Shown here one piece after another: positions 22,823 to 34,425 of a stretch of 64,000 nt of DNA (position 1 is its first letter; the number at the start of each line of letters is the position of its first letter). The notes beneath the pieces were generated by a model. The model saw only the letters and a list, made by a program, of their open reading frames with translations, made no database searches and was not told where the DNA came from. This stretch comes from Anthonomus grandis grandis (taxonomy: Eukaryota; Arthropoda; Insecta; Coleoptera; Curculionidae), in the NCBI RefSeq assembly GCF_022605725.1, contig NC_065548.1, forward strand, positions 6,791,644 to 6,855,643. The letters run 5' to 3'. The position numbers and the translations under genes were made by a program.

Positions 22823-24199
22823 GAAGTTCTTAATCCAGCATTTTATTCAAGAGAAATGAAGATACTTGATCTTAAGTGAAACGTCAACTTTGTACTGGGA
22901 GTCGAAGACCAAAAAGCTGGATAACTTGGAAAATTCTCGATACATTTTTTCAGACCCAAAATGTTTTGTTAATGCATACCTATCTATTAGTTTAGTCTTA
23001 ATATCTTTACTAGTTTCCAAGATAATAGGTGTAAAGTAAACTTTGTCCTAGGAATAACAAAAAAGCTTAATAAAAAAAAACAAGATAAGGCAAAGCCCAC
23101 ATATCCACCTCATTAAACCACCCAAGATCCTCGTTCATTTCAGATACCAGATCAAATTTTTTCGCGATAAAAGAATTTCCGTTAACCTTATCACCCGCCG
23201 CGCATATTTTAATACCCAATTGCAAAAATTTAATCTTATTTAAACAAATTAAATTCAATTTATTCAGCGATACGCCGAGACCCGTCCGACCACATACGTA
23301 CTATAAGAACGCATTTTAATTAAAATATTCTTGACTTTAATGTAAAACCTTATCCGAGCCGTCGTTTTATTTTACTGTTACGTTATCTCGGTATAAAATA
23401 AGGCGAATTGTATGTTTTTTTTCCAGTTGTTAAATTGATAAGCGGACTTCTAGGGCGAGTGCATTTTCGTTTATATATAAATAAAACCTTATCGGTTCAT
23501 GGAAATCGTTATTGTGTGTGTGTTGTTTATGCCTTACGGTGGTATTTGGTGTAATTAGATATGTGATAAGCGGTCTTGCCATTTCTTTTATTAAATTTTT
23601 TTTTTTGAATAAAATTATCGTTTATCGCCTTTAGAAAGGTCTGATTTTAATAAAAAATCTGCAAGACCTGAGATATATATAAAATAGTCCATTTAGAAAT
23701 AAGAATATGAAAGTCAAGGCATTTCGCTTTAAGTTAATACTGATTTTATTCTATGGGGATTTAAATACGGCCAATTATCACTTATTGTCTAAGACATTAA
23801 AGATTTCAAACATTTCATGTCAACAATTCGTTCACACATAATCGGTTCTTTAGCAAATATAATAATTTAGTAGATCAGATTCAGGTTTGATCAAAGTCCT
23901 TAATAACACTAAACATAATGACGAGATTTCTTACAATGCTAGACTTTAGTAAAGGATTGGATACCTAAGATCACTAAATGATGAGTGCGAACTCGTTTTA
24001 AAATTTATTTCTTAATGTGCTTACTGCAATTGAATCTGGGATAAACAAATACCAACCAATAACAAAAGGCGTTCCACAAGAATTCGATTGTATTGACCTT
24101 TTTATTTTGGATTTATGTAGCAAACATAGACTACGCATATAAATAGACAAATTAAATCAGAATAGCATTATTGCCAGATTGTCCAGTCAGTTATAAAGA
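22823..24199. other. Single-copy AT-rich sequence
   Basis: No transposon was recognised. At 23067-23258 a 63-codon minus-strand frame lies in locally more balanced DNA (22.9-23.6 kb). It has no domain, no splice-site support and no start evidence. The block could be intronic conserved DNA. Confidence 0.3.
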
Positions 24200-26540
24200 A
24201 ATTAAGCAGGGATATGACTGGTAATCCACTAGTAATTTTTCTACACACCCCTAGTTTCATTTTGCATTTATATCAAAGTACAGTATTTAAGACTTATGCA
24301 CATCTTTACTACACACTTCTGCTTCTTAAGATATAATTAGATATGTATAGTTATTTTAATATGTGCTCCCACTTATGATTTTTTGACCAAAGTACAACGA
24401 AACCCTATATATTTAACAATAAACTACTACATTTTCTGGTATATATTAGCATGATATTAAAATGTTTTTTACATATAAATAAATAAACTAGATCAGAAAA
24501 CAGCAACTTCAGATTAAACAGACAGCTATAAAGAGAACTATCGTTAATAGATTTTTTAGAAAACTATAATTTATATCTTAAGCATTTAATTTTTAAATAT
24601 TTTTCTAAAAGCCCCTAGTTTCAATTAGCATTTATACCTTTTTATATTCAAATAGAGTATTGAAGTCCTATGAACCCCTACATGTTTTACTGCGCACTTA
24701 TTTTTTCGTCAGGAGCGTTTTATTTTTAAATATTTATTTAATCAATACACGGGATCAACCCCATTACAAAAAACATAAATAGTTCTGATAAAAAAGAATA
24801 AAAGCTAGACTACCTAACCACTAATTATTAATTAACAATAATTATCAGACTTAATTTTAATAATTTAATAACTTAATTTTAATAACTACTATACGATCAT
24901 CTAGTTATTTTAATAGGTACCCTTACTCATAAATTTTTGACTCATTCCATTCGAAATTATTTAATTACAAACCTGTACATTTTTATATAGCTGATAATTT
25001 ACTAATAATTTTTCTACAAAGCCCTGGTTTCGTTTTTTATTTATATTTTATTATATTGAAGTAAGGTATTGAAGACTTATGAACCCCTACATTTTGCGAT
25101 ACGCACTCCTAGTTTTTTTTCCAAAGCATTTAATTTTTAAAGATATAGTTAGAAACCTATAGTTATTTTAATAGGGATTCTTATAAATTTTAAGTATAAC
25201 GAGACCCTCTGTTACAAACCTCTACATTTTCTAGTGTATGAATTAAAATTAGGTTTTTAACATATAAATAAACAAATTATATTAGAAAAACGTCATCTTC
25301 AGATTATCCAGACAGCTATAAAGAAATGAAGCAGGGATTAAGCTGATAACCCACTAGTAATTTTTCTACACACCCCTAGTTTCGTATTGCATTTACACCA
25401 AAGTCAAGATGAATCTCTACATCTTTATTAATTTAATATTTACTACAACGAAACCTGTTATGATATTAAAATGTTTTTTGCATATAAATAATACAAATGA
25501 AATTAAAAAAAAATTATTTCCAGATTATCCAGAAAGTTATATAAAAATTAAGAAAGGATATACCTGATAACCCACTAGTAATTATTCTACAAACCCCTAG
25601 TTTCGTTTTGCATTTATACCAAAGTACAGTATTTAACACCTGTATTAAAAAGTTATGTTTTTAACATATAAGTAAACAAATTAGATTAGAAAAACGTCAT
25701 CTTCAGATTATCCAGATAGCTATAAAGAAATGAAGCAGGGATATAGCTAATAATCCACTAGTAATTTTTCTACACACCTCTAGTTTCGTCTTGCATTTAT
25801 ATCAAACTAGTATTGAAGACTTACGAACCTCTACATGTTTTACCACATACTCCTACTTTTTTGTCCGAAGCATTTAATTTTTAAAGATATATTCGTCTAA
25901 TTCCATCTGACAAATAATAACGAGACCCTATATATATTAAATTACAAACCTCTACATTTTCTGGTAAGGTATTAAACCGTTCTTTTTTGCATATAAATAG
26001 ACAAATTAAATGAGAAAAACATTATTTCCAGATAACCCAAACAGCTAAAAAGAAATTCAGCAGTGATATACCTGATAACCCACTAGTAATTTTTCTACAC
26101 ACCCCTAGTTTCGTTTTGCATTTATACCAAAGTACAGTATTTAACACCTATGAACCCCTATATATTTACTACGCACTCTTACTTTTTAGGATACAATTAA
26201 AGACCTATAGTTTTTTTAATGAGTACTCCTACTTATAAATTTTCGACTCGTTCCACGAACAAAGTACAACGAAATCCTATATATTTTATTACAAACCTCT
26301 ACATTTTCTAGTTTGTATTAGCATGATATTAAAATGATTGTATATTGATTTTTTGTATATAAATAAACACATTAGATCAGGAAAAAATTATTCCCAGATT
26401 CTCCAAATAAATATAAAGAACTTAAGCAGGGATATAGCCGATTATCCATTAGTAATTTTTTTACACACCACTAGTTTCGTTTTGCGCTTATAAAATGTAC
26501 ACTATTTAAGAGTTACGAACCCCTACATGTTTACTACGCA
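24200..26540. repeat. Diverged tandem array, ~340-bp units with deletions
   Basis: The block CCACTAGTAATTTTTCTACA followed by CACCCCTAGTTTCG recurs at about 24229, 25352, 25571 (shortened unit), 25755, 26079 and 26446, with weaker copies near 24600 and 25005. Each copy is preceded by a TATCCAGAYAGCTATAAAG block and followed by a CTACGCACTCCTAC block. It is non-coding and unrelated by eye to the 10.5-15.4 kb array. Confidence 0.8.
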
Positions 26541-27579
26541 CTCCTACTTTTTAAGATACAATTACGCACCGTTTCAGTACTTCACCTAACAAATCCTTAA
26601 AAAGTTTAATTTTTCCTTTATCTTCGCCAAGATTTTCAAAAACAGATGCCAACAAAATCCAAAATTAACTAAATTTCTGCATCTCTCTCTCACTCTAAGG
26701 CATAACAACTGATTTATGCTAAAAACCCATAATGATATTACTTATTATGTTTAATTCCCCGATTAGGTCTTTCGACTGAGGCCAGAGTATTACGAGCCCA
26801 ACCCGCACACTCTAAGGTTCAGTCACGTTTAACTCATAACAAAGTTCGAGGTCAAGATTTAATGACTTGTTAACACAAGAACATGTCAGCTCGCTGATAT
26901 CAGATACTGTACAAGTTTATTATATATTATAGATATCGCCTAGATAATTCGCGATATATAAAAAAGGAACTTATTAAAATAATAGAGCCGGAGCAAGTTT
27001 CATTTATCTATTAGACGTGTACGTATATTATAAATGTCAGGTAGGATTTCACATCAGGAGAGGTGTGGCCTTTTATTTGGGATTGTAAATATTACGATTC
27101 CACTTTTATCTTTTTATCTGTCGTGGCGCACCTTTTGGGATCCCATAGGCGATATTTGTATGAGATATTACACTTATTAGGTTAGATAATATTTGGTTTA
27201 CTTGTATATAGAAATTTTACGTATATTATATAATATAATTTGGGATGTTTTCTATTAATAGCTTTATTTGGAGAAATACTAATGTTAACGGTTTGTGTAA
27301 AAAATATTTCATAAATTTTTTCTGTGGTGACAGATCGTGTACATAGTCCGTATTACATAAATTATACATAATTGATTAGTAGCAATAAACTTATATGAAC
27401 AACTGATATTTAAAGGTTTTATTTGATGTGTATTTAGGTTATTAAGTCTTAAATAATCAACATCGTCGTTACCCTAAAAAAAACACTTAGTGATTTACGA
27501 TTATACTCAAACACAGAAGATAAAACCAGATTTTTATCTGTATGGCATTTACGACTTCTACGAATAATATTATTGTAGA
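26541..27579. other. Single-copy spacer between two arrays
   Basis: No transposon or gene was identified. A 37-codon minus-strand frame at about 26553-26670 has fairly protein-like composition (NLGEDKGKIKLFKDLL) and is followed by a GTGCGT donor-like sequence, but lacks a clear acceptor. At 26760-27200 GC content is slightly raised. Confidence 0.25.
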
Positions 27580-30500
27580 TTCAAGTGCCAAAGGGCAATG
27601 CGCCTAATAACTATTCAATAATCACCACAATTAGGCACTTATTTATAAGACAAAAATGACTTTGATTAATTATTAATGTAGAATTTTAATAAATATAAAT
27701 TCAAAAGCCTACAAGTTCAATTTCCCTTTGACAAATCCCGCCGGAGATGATCTGCAATTCTAAATGGTTCTATTAGAATTTCATGGAATAATACATTAAT
27801 ATTGGTCCAATGTGCTGTAGTGCTTAGGGAATATTTAATGCTAAAATAATTTAAGGAGGTATTGCAAGCAAATATCCTATAAGAAGAAGTTCTTGTTTCC
27901 TCATTCATTTTTTTAATTAAGTATGTGTATCTTATGGAAATCATATTTTTCTAGCATAGTTTGCACAGTTATACAAAAAAAACATTATTTTATTTTAGTT
28001 TTTTGTAATGTCACAGACTGATATGATGATATAGAAATAAAAATTGAACTTTTTGACCTTTCTTCTATATCATCGTTTAATTTATAAATTAGGGTCTGGA
28101 TCGTTTATCGTTATTGTATATAAAACACATGATACCTCAGTTTTTGCATAAATGTTTCAAGCTTTAACACTCTGTTGGGCGCCAATAATTAACGTCCCAA
28201 CTAACACATTTCAACAGTTGGGTCCGAAATTATTAAAAAATTTCAAAAGCTGCATAAAATATAATTTTTTCTATTTTACAAGAGTTTCTATAGTTGAATT
28301 TTTTTTATTAAAAATCTATTGAAACTTTTCATATTCCACCGAACTATAATTAAAATGTAAAGGATTTTTTCCGGATTTAAGTGCGGTAACCACTATGTCT
28401 AATAATTATGAAATAATCACCATTTTTTGTCCTAAACTTTCCACAATTAGATATTCAAACAAATCACTTCAAAGCGTCTTTTTGCTCTTGTAATGTGGAA
28501 TTTTATTATACATAAACCCAAAAGCTACAAATTCAATTTAATGAAAATTGATCATTCCCTTCTTCTATACCATTATTTCATTTCTAAATGATGGTCTGGA
28601 TCTTCTGGAAATTGTATTTTTTTTTGGTATGGATTATCCAATTATATATAAAACATATGATACCTTAGAGTGAGATTGCCTTAGAAGAATAAAAACTCAT
28701 TTGTCAATTTTTATTTCATTTCAAGTTTCTCACCCCTAAAACAGGAATAAAATCCCAATTAAACAACTTCGAATGTATAACCATTAATAAATAACTAATA
28801 AAATATTTTTTATCATGCTATTAAATCCTACCTGCAAAGCGAAGATATTTCTTGTAAAAACAAGTTTATATAACTAATTATGTAGATTTCCTACTACTAA
28901 TAAGTAATTATATACATAAAAAGATTTCTCTTGTATCGCTTGTCGTTTTAAGCCGTAAAAAAATATAAAAATGAAAAACTCCGGCAAAACATAAACAATG
29001 CTTAATTTCGGTTAAAATACAGCTTTTTCATAATTTTAGCGAGTTTGGATGACAACAATTAACATCCTACCAAGCCTACTGTTGGGCGCCAAACTATTTA
29101 ACAATTATAAAAACCGCATGAAATATAAAGTTTTTTTTAAAATTAAGTCTCTAAGAATACGTTTTCGAATACATGGCATTGCGCCTAATAACTGTGCACT
29201 TATTGTCATTTTTTTCCTAAATTATCCACAAGAGCTACCCAAAACATTATTTTAAAGTATCTTAGTTATGGCTCTTAGGTTTGAGACAAAAACGATTCTA
29301 ATCGATTAGTTAATCTCAAACTTTAATAAATATATATTCAAAAGCTACAAGTTTAATTTCCCTTTGACAAATCCCACCGGAGTTGATCAGAAATTCTAAA
29401 CAGTTCTATTAGTATTTCATGGAATAATACATTGATATTAGTCCGATGTATTATAGTGATTAGGGAGTAATTAATTCAAATATTATTTAAGAGGTACTGC
29501 GAGAGAATATTCGATAAGAACTTGCAAGCTTAAGATTTTGTAATTTTTTTTCTATATCCTTATTTAATTTCCAAATAGGTATCTAGATCTTCTAGAAATT
29601 ATAATTTTCTGGCATAATTTGCACAGTTATATATCATTTAATATTAATTCTTTATAATACCACAGGCTGACATGACGAATAAAAATTGAACTTTTCCACC
29701 TTTCTTCTACATCATCGTTTAATTTCTAAATTAGGGTCTGGATCGTTTATCCAATTATATATAAAACACATGATACCTCAGGTTTTGCACGCTTTTTCAT
29801 AAATGTATCGAGCTTTAATACACTGTTGGGCGCCAACAATTAACGTTCAATTCATTTCAACAGTTGAGCCCCAAATTATTAAAAAATTTTAAAAGCTGCA
29901 TAAAATATAAATTTTTCTATCTTACAAGAGTTCCTATATTTGAATTTTTCTTATTAAAAATCCCTTGAAACTTTTCATATTCCACCGAACTAGAATAAAA
30001 ATTTTAAGGATTTTGTCCCGATTTAAGTGCAGAAGAAGACTACTATGTCTAATAACTATGAAATTATCGTCATGTTTTGTCCTAAACTATCCACAATTAG
30101 ATATTAAAAAAAAACATCACTTCAAAGCGTTTTTTTGCTCTTATAATGTGGAATTTTATTATACATAAACCCAAAAGCTACAAGTTCAATTTAGAAAAGA
30201 AAATCGAACTTTCTCTTCTTCTATACCATTATTTCATTTCTAAATTATGGTCTGGACCATCTAAAAATTGTATTTTTCTGCTATGGTTTATCCAATTACA
30301 TATACAACAAATGATACTTTAGAGTGAGATTGCGATATCAGAATAAGAACTTATGTGTCAATTTTTTTCCCATTTTAAGTTTCTCACCCCTAAAACAGGA
30401 ATAAAATCCCAATTAAACAACTTCGAATGTATATCCATTAATAAATAACTAATAAATTTTTTTTTTCATGCTATTAAATCCTACCTGCAAAGCGAAGAGA

Positions 30501-33430
30501 TTTCTTGTAAAAACAAGTTTATATAACTAATTATGTAGATTTCCTACTACTAATAAGTGTTTATATATATAAAAAGATTTCTCTTGTATCGCTTGTCGTT
30601 TTAATCCATAAAAACATATAAAAATGAAAAACTGTGGCAAAATATAAACAATGCTTAATTTCGGTTAAATTACAGCTTTTTCATAAATTTAGCAGGTTTG
30701 GAAGAGAACAATTAACATCCTACCTAACCCACTGTTGGGCGCCAAACTATTTAGCAAATATGAAAACTGCATGAAATATAAAGTTTTTTTTAATTTTTTT
30801 AGAGTTTCTAAGAATACATTTTTGTGAAAGAAATTACTTTTTTATATTTTCCACTAAATGACATTTAAACATTTTAAAGATTTGTTCTAGATTTATATAG
30901 ATTAAAGTATTGAAGAGCATTGCGCCTAATAACTATTCACTTATCGTAATTTTTTTTCCTAATCTACCCACAAGTAGGTACTCAAAACATTATTTCAAAG
31001 TGTCTTAGTTTTGAGACCAAAACGATTCTAATCGATAAATTGTTAATCTGAAACTTTATAATAAATATGTATTCAAAAGCTACAAGTTCAATTTCTCTTT
31101 GACAAATCCCACCGGAGTTGATCAGAAATTCTAAATAGTTCTATTAGTATTTCATGGAATAATACATTGATATTACTCCGATGTATTATAGTGATTAATT
31201 AATTCAAATATTATTTAAAAGGTGCTGCGAGAAAATATTCGATAAGAACTTGCAAGCTTAAGATTTTGTAATTTTTTTTCTATATCCTTATTTAATTTCT
31301 AAATTAGGGTCTGGATTGTTTATCGCTATTGTATATAAAACACATTATACCTCAATTTTTGCACGCTTTTTCATGAATGTTTCGAGCTTTACTACACTGT
31401 TGGGCGCCAACAATTAACGTCTCAACTAAGTCATTTCAACAGTTGGGCCCGAAATTATTAAAAAATTTCAAAAGCTGTATAAAATATAATTTTTTCTATT
31501 TTACAAGAGTTTCTATAGTTAAATTTTTTTTATTAAAAATCTATTGAAACATTTCATATGCCACCGAATTAGAATAAAAATTTTAAGGATTTTTCTGGAT
31601 TTTCACTGGGTCTAATAACTACGCGTCATTTTTTGTCCTAAACTATCCACAATTAGATATTCAAAAAACATTACTTCAAAGCGTCTTTTTGCTCTTATTT
31701 ATGAGACAAAAATTACTCTAATCGGTCAATTATTAATGTGGAATTTTATTAAACATAAACTCAAAAGCTACAAGTTCAATTTAAACATGAAAATTGAAAT
31801 TTCCCTTCTTCTATACCATTATTTTATTTCTAAATTATGGTCTGGATCTTCTGGAAATTGTATTTTTCTGGTATGGTTTATCCAATTATATATAAAACAT
31901 AAAATATGATACTTTAGAGTGAGATTGCCTTATAAGAATAAAATCCCAAGTAAACAACTTAGAATGTATATCCATTAATAAATAACTAATAAAATAAAAA
32001 AAATTATTATGCTATTAAATCTTACGTGCAAAGATATTTTTTTTTTTAAAAACAAGTTTATATATCTAATTATGTAGATTTCCTACTACTAATAAGTAAT
32101 TATATACATAAAAAGATTTCTCTTGTATCGCTTGTCGTTTTAAGCCATAAAAACATATAAAAATGAAAAACTGTGGCAAAATATAAACAATGCTTAATTT
32201 CGGTTAAAATACAGCTTTTTCATAAATTTAGCGAGTTTGGATGACAACAATTAACATCCTACCAAGCCTACTGTTGGGCGCCAAACTATTTAACAATTAT
32301 AAAAACCGCATGAAATATAAAGTTTTTTTTAAAATTAAGTTTCTAAGAATACGTTTTCGAATACATGGCATTGCGCCTAATAACTGTGCACTTATTGTCA
32401 TTTTTTTCCTAAATTATCCACAAGAGGTACCCAAAACATTATTTTAAAGTATCTTAGTTATGGCTCTTAGGTTTGAGACAAAAACGATTCTAATCGATTA
32501 GTTATTAATCTCAAACTTTATTAAATATATATTCAAAACCTACAAGTTCAATTTCCCTTTGACAAATCCCACCGAAGTTGATTAGAATTTCTAAATAGTT
32601 CTATTGGTATTTTATGGAATAATACATTGATATTAGTCCGATGTATTATAGTGATTAGGTAATTAACTCAAAAATTATTTAAGAGGTACTGCGAGAAAAT
32701 ATTCGATAAGAGCTTGCAAGCTAAAGATTTTGTCATTTTTTTTCTATATCCTTATTTAATTTCTAAATAAGTATCTGGATCTTCTGGAAATTGTAATTTT
32801 CTGGCATAATTTGCACAGTTATATATCAATTAATAACAATTCTTTATAATACCACAGGCTGAGATGACGAATAAAACTTTTCCACCTTTCTTATATATCA
32901 TCAATTTATTTCTAAATTACAGCATAGATTTTTTAGAAATCGTGTTTTTCTGATATAGTATACCTAATTGCATAGAAAACATATAATTTAAATACTAAGT
33001 TCCATAACACCTCAGTAAGATGGCGACATAAGAATGAAAAGTCAGTTTTCAGTTCAAGACTCTCACCCCTAAAACAGTACTAAAAACCCATTTAAACAAC
33101 TCAGAACGTCCATCCATTGATAAATTATTAATAAAATAAATTATTTTATCATGTCATTAAATTCTACGTGCAACGCGAAGATATTTCTTTTAAAAACAAG
33201 TTTCTCTATCTAATTATGTAGATTTCCTAGTAAGTATTTATGTAAAAAGATTTCTCTTGGATGGCTTGCTTTCAGCTAAACTCCGGAAAATATAAAAAAT
33301 GCCTTACTTAGGTTAGAACACAGTTTTTTCATAAATTTAACGAGTTTGGACGCCAACAATCGACATCAAGTTTTCCCACTGTTGGGCGCCAAGTTATAAG
33401 CAATTTTAAAAGCCGCATAAAATGTAAAGG
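27580..33430. repeat. Higher-order tandem array, ~1.6-kb units of two related halves
   Basis: A GTTGGGCGCC anchor recurs in two contexts. Type A (followed by AACAATTAACGTC or AATAATTAACGTC) lies at 28174, 29825 and 31399. Type B (followed by AAACTATTTA) lies at 29081, 30734 and 32273, with a diverged B at 33381. A and B alternate, so the repeat unit is about 1.54-1.65 kb with two half-units. The B copies at 29081 and 32273 are almost identical over several hundred bases, closer than to the B between them. Other shared blocks are CAATTTCCCTTTGACAAATC, GGTTTATCCAATTATATA and TTTCTCTTGTATCGCTTGTC. The 68-codon frames at 29049 and 32241 are not genes. Confidence 0.88.
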
Positions 33431-33656
33431 TTTCTATTTTATAAGAGTTATTAAAGTAATTTTTTTTGCTCTATAGACACTTTTTTTCCATAATTCACTG
33501 AATTATATTTAAAATTTTAGGGAATTGTCTGCGTTCAGAATTTCATTAAAATCCTGCCAATATCCGGTTCTTGTATTCTTTTTCTTTAAGATTTAATGAA
33601 TTCTTTTTAAATTAAATTCCCCAATAAATGAAATAAGTAAGTTGAATATTTCTTAC

Positions 33657-33750
33657 CGTAATATGTACCTCCGCATCTCACTCCAAACAAAAATGATAAA
33701 AACAGCAAAGTGAGAATCATTTCCCAGTGAGTACAACGTAACCCTGCCAT
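33657..33750 (-). CDS. First coding exon of a host gene: signal peptide of a secreted or membrane protein
   Basis: The ATG at 33750 has a G at -3 and G at +4, and an in-frame TAA lies 21 bases upstream, so the start is well defined. Translation begins MAGLRCTHWEM, continues with the hydrophobic core ILTLLFLSFLFGV, and then RCGGTYYG. This is a normal signal peptide of about 25 residues. The exon ends at 33657 with a GTAAGA donor after the first base of a codon (phase 1), the usual phase after signal peptides in modular extracellular proteins. CGGTYY resembles the opening of a CUB domain, but that is speculative. Downstream exons must lie leftward and were not found, which implies a long repeat-filled intron 1. 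The gene's identity is unknown. Confidence 0.7.
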
Positions 33751-34009
33751 TTCCTTGTATCCCTTAACTTATCCTCCTCCTCACAATAAGTTTCCAATAG
33801 CAAAAAAAAGAACACAATTAACAGTCCATCCTCGTCAAAAACCACTTAAAAAGTTAATTTCTCCCAAAACATCTTAAAAAAAGCACTTAATCGCGATAGT
33901 TAAAAACCACGAAACTACCATTTAACACTCCTCATAATTTCGATACATCAAAGGACCCGATATAAGTAATGTTTTTTTCAATTTTTTTTTTAAATGTGTA
34001 TTAAACACA

Positions 34010-34220
34010 AGAAAACAAAGAACGCGAGTGTGTCGGTTGGTTTATATTACGTGAGCGAAAAAAGCGACGCGAATCGAATGCGCGTCGATACTCCCTGCCC
34101 GGAACGACGTTTCGTACGAAACTGACTCCCGAAAGCGCATCGACGTGCTCGAAAGTCCCCCCTGTTTAGCCGAAGAAGTCGAAGCTGTTGCGGCGCCATC
34201 AGAGTCGCTGGTTTAGTATG
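34010..34220 (-). promoter_or_regulatory. CpG-rich candidate promoter and 5' UTR
   Basis: This short block is rich in CpG, unlike the AT-rich surroundings, and lies 260-470 bp upstream of the signal-peptide exon. On the minus strand it contains TCAGTT at 34125-34120, which fits the arthropod initiator. A 12-bp palindrome TTTCGTACGAAA occupies 34110-34121. No TATA box was seen at the expected distance. An unspliced 5' UTR of about 370 nt would result. The start site is inferred. Confidence 0.45.
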
Positions 34221-34425
34221 TCGATAGGTGGGTCGGAAAAGGGATATTTTCTATCCCATCGTATCTATATTTGCTTTATAACCTTGTCTAATATATCTAT
34301 GTTAATTCAATGCAATATTTTTCGAGATACTAGAACCTTAACCAAAGAATTTGTGCTAGAGTAGTTTGTTATGTCGGTGCTAGATGGATTTGAAAAGGGC
34401 TATTATTCGGCCCGTCATATTTATA

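Noticed and set aside
29049..32447. Two almost identical 68-codon frames (29049 and 32241)
   Set aside because: They reflect near-identical repeat units, not a gene family. The third B unit between them does not keep the frame.
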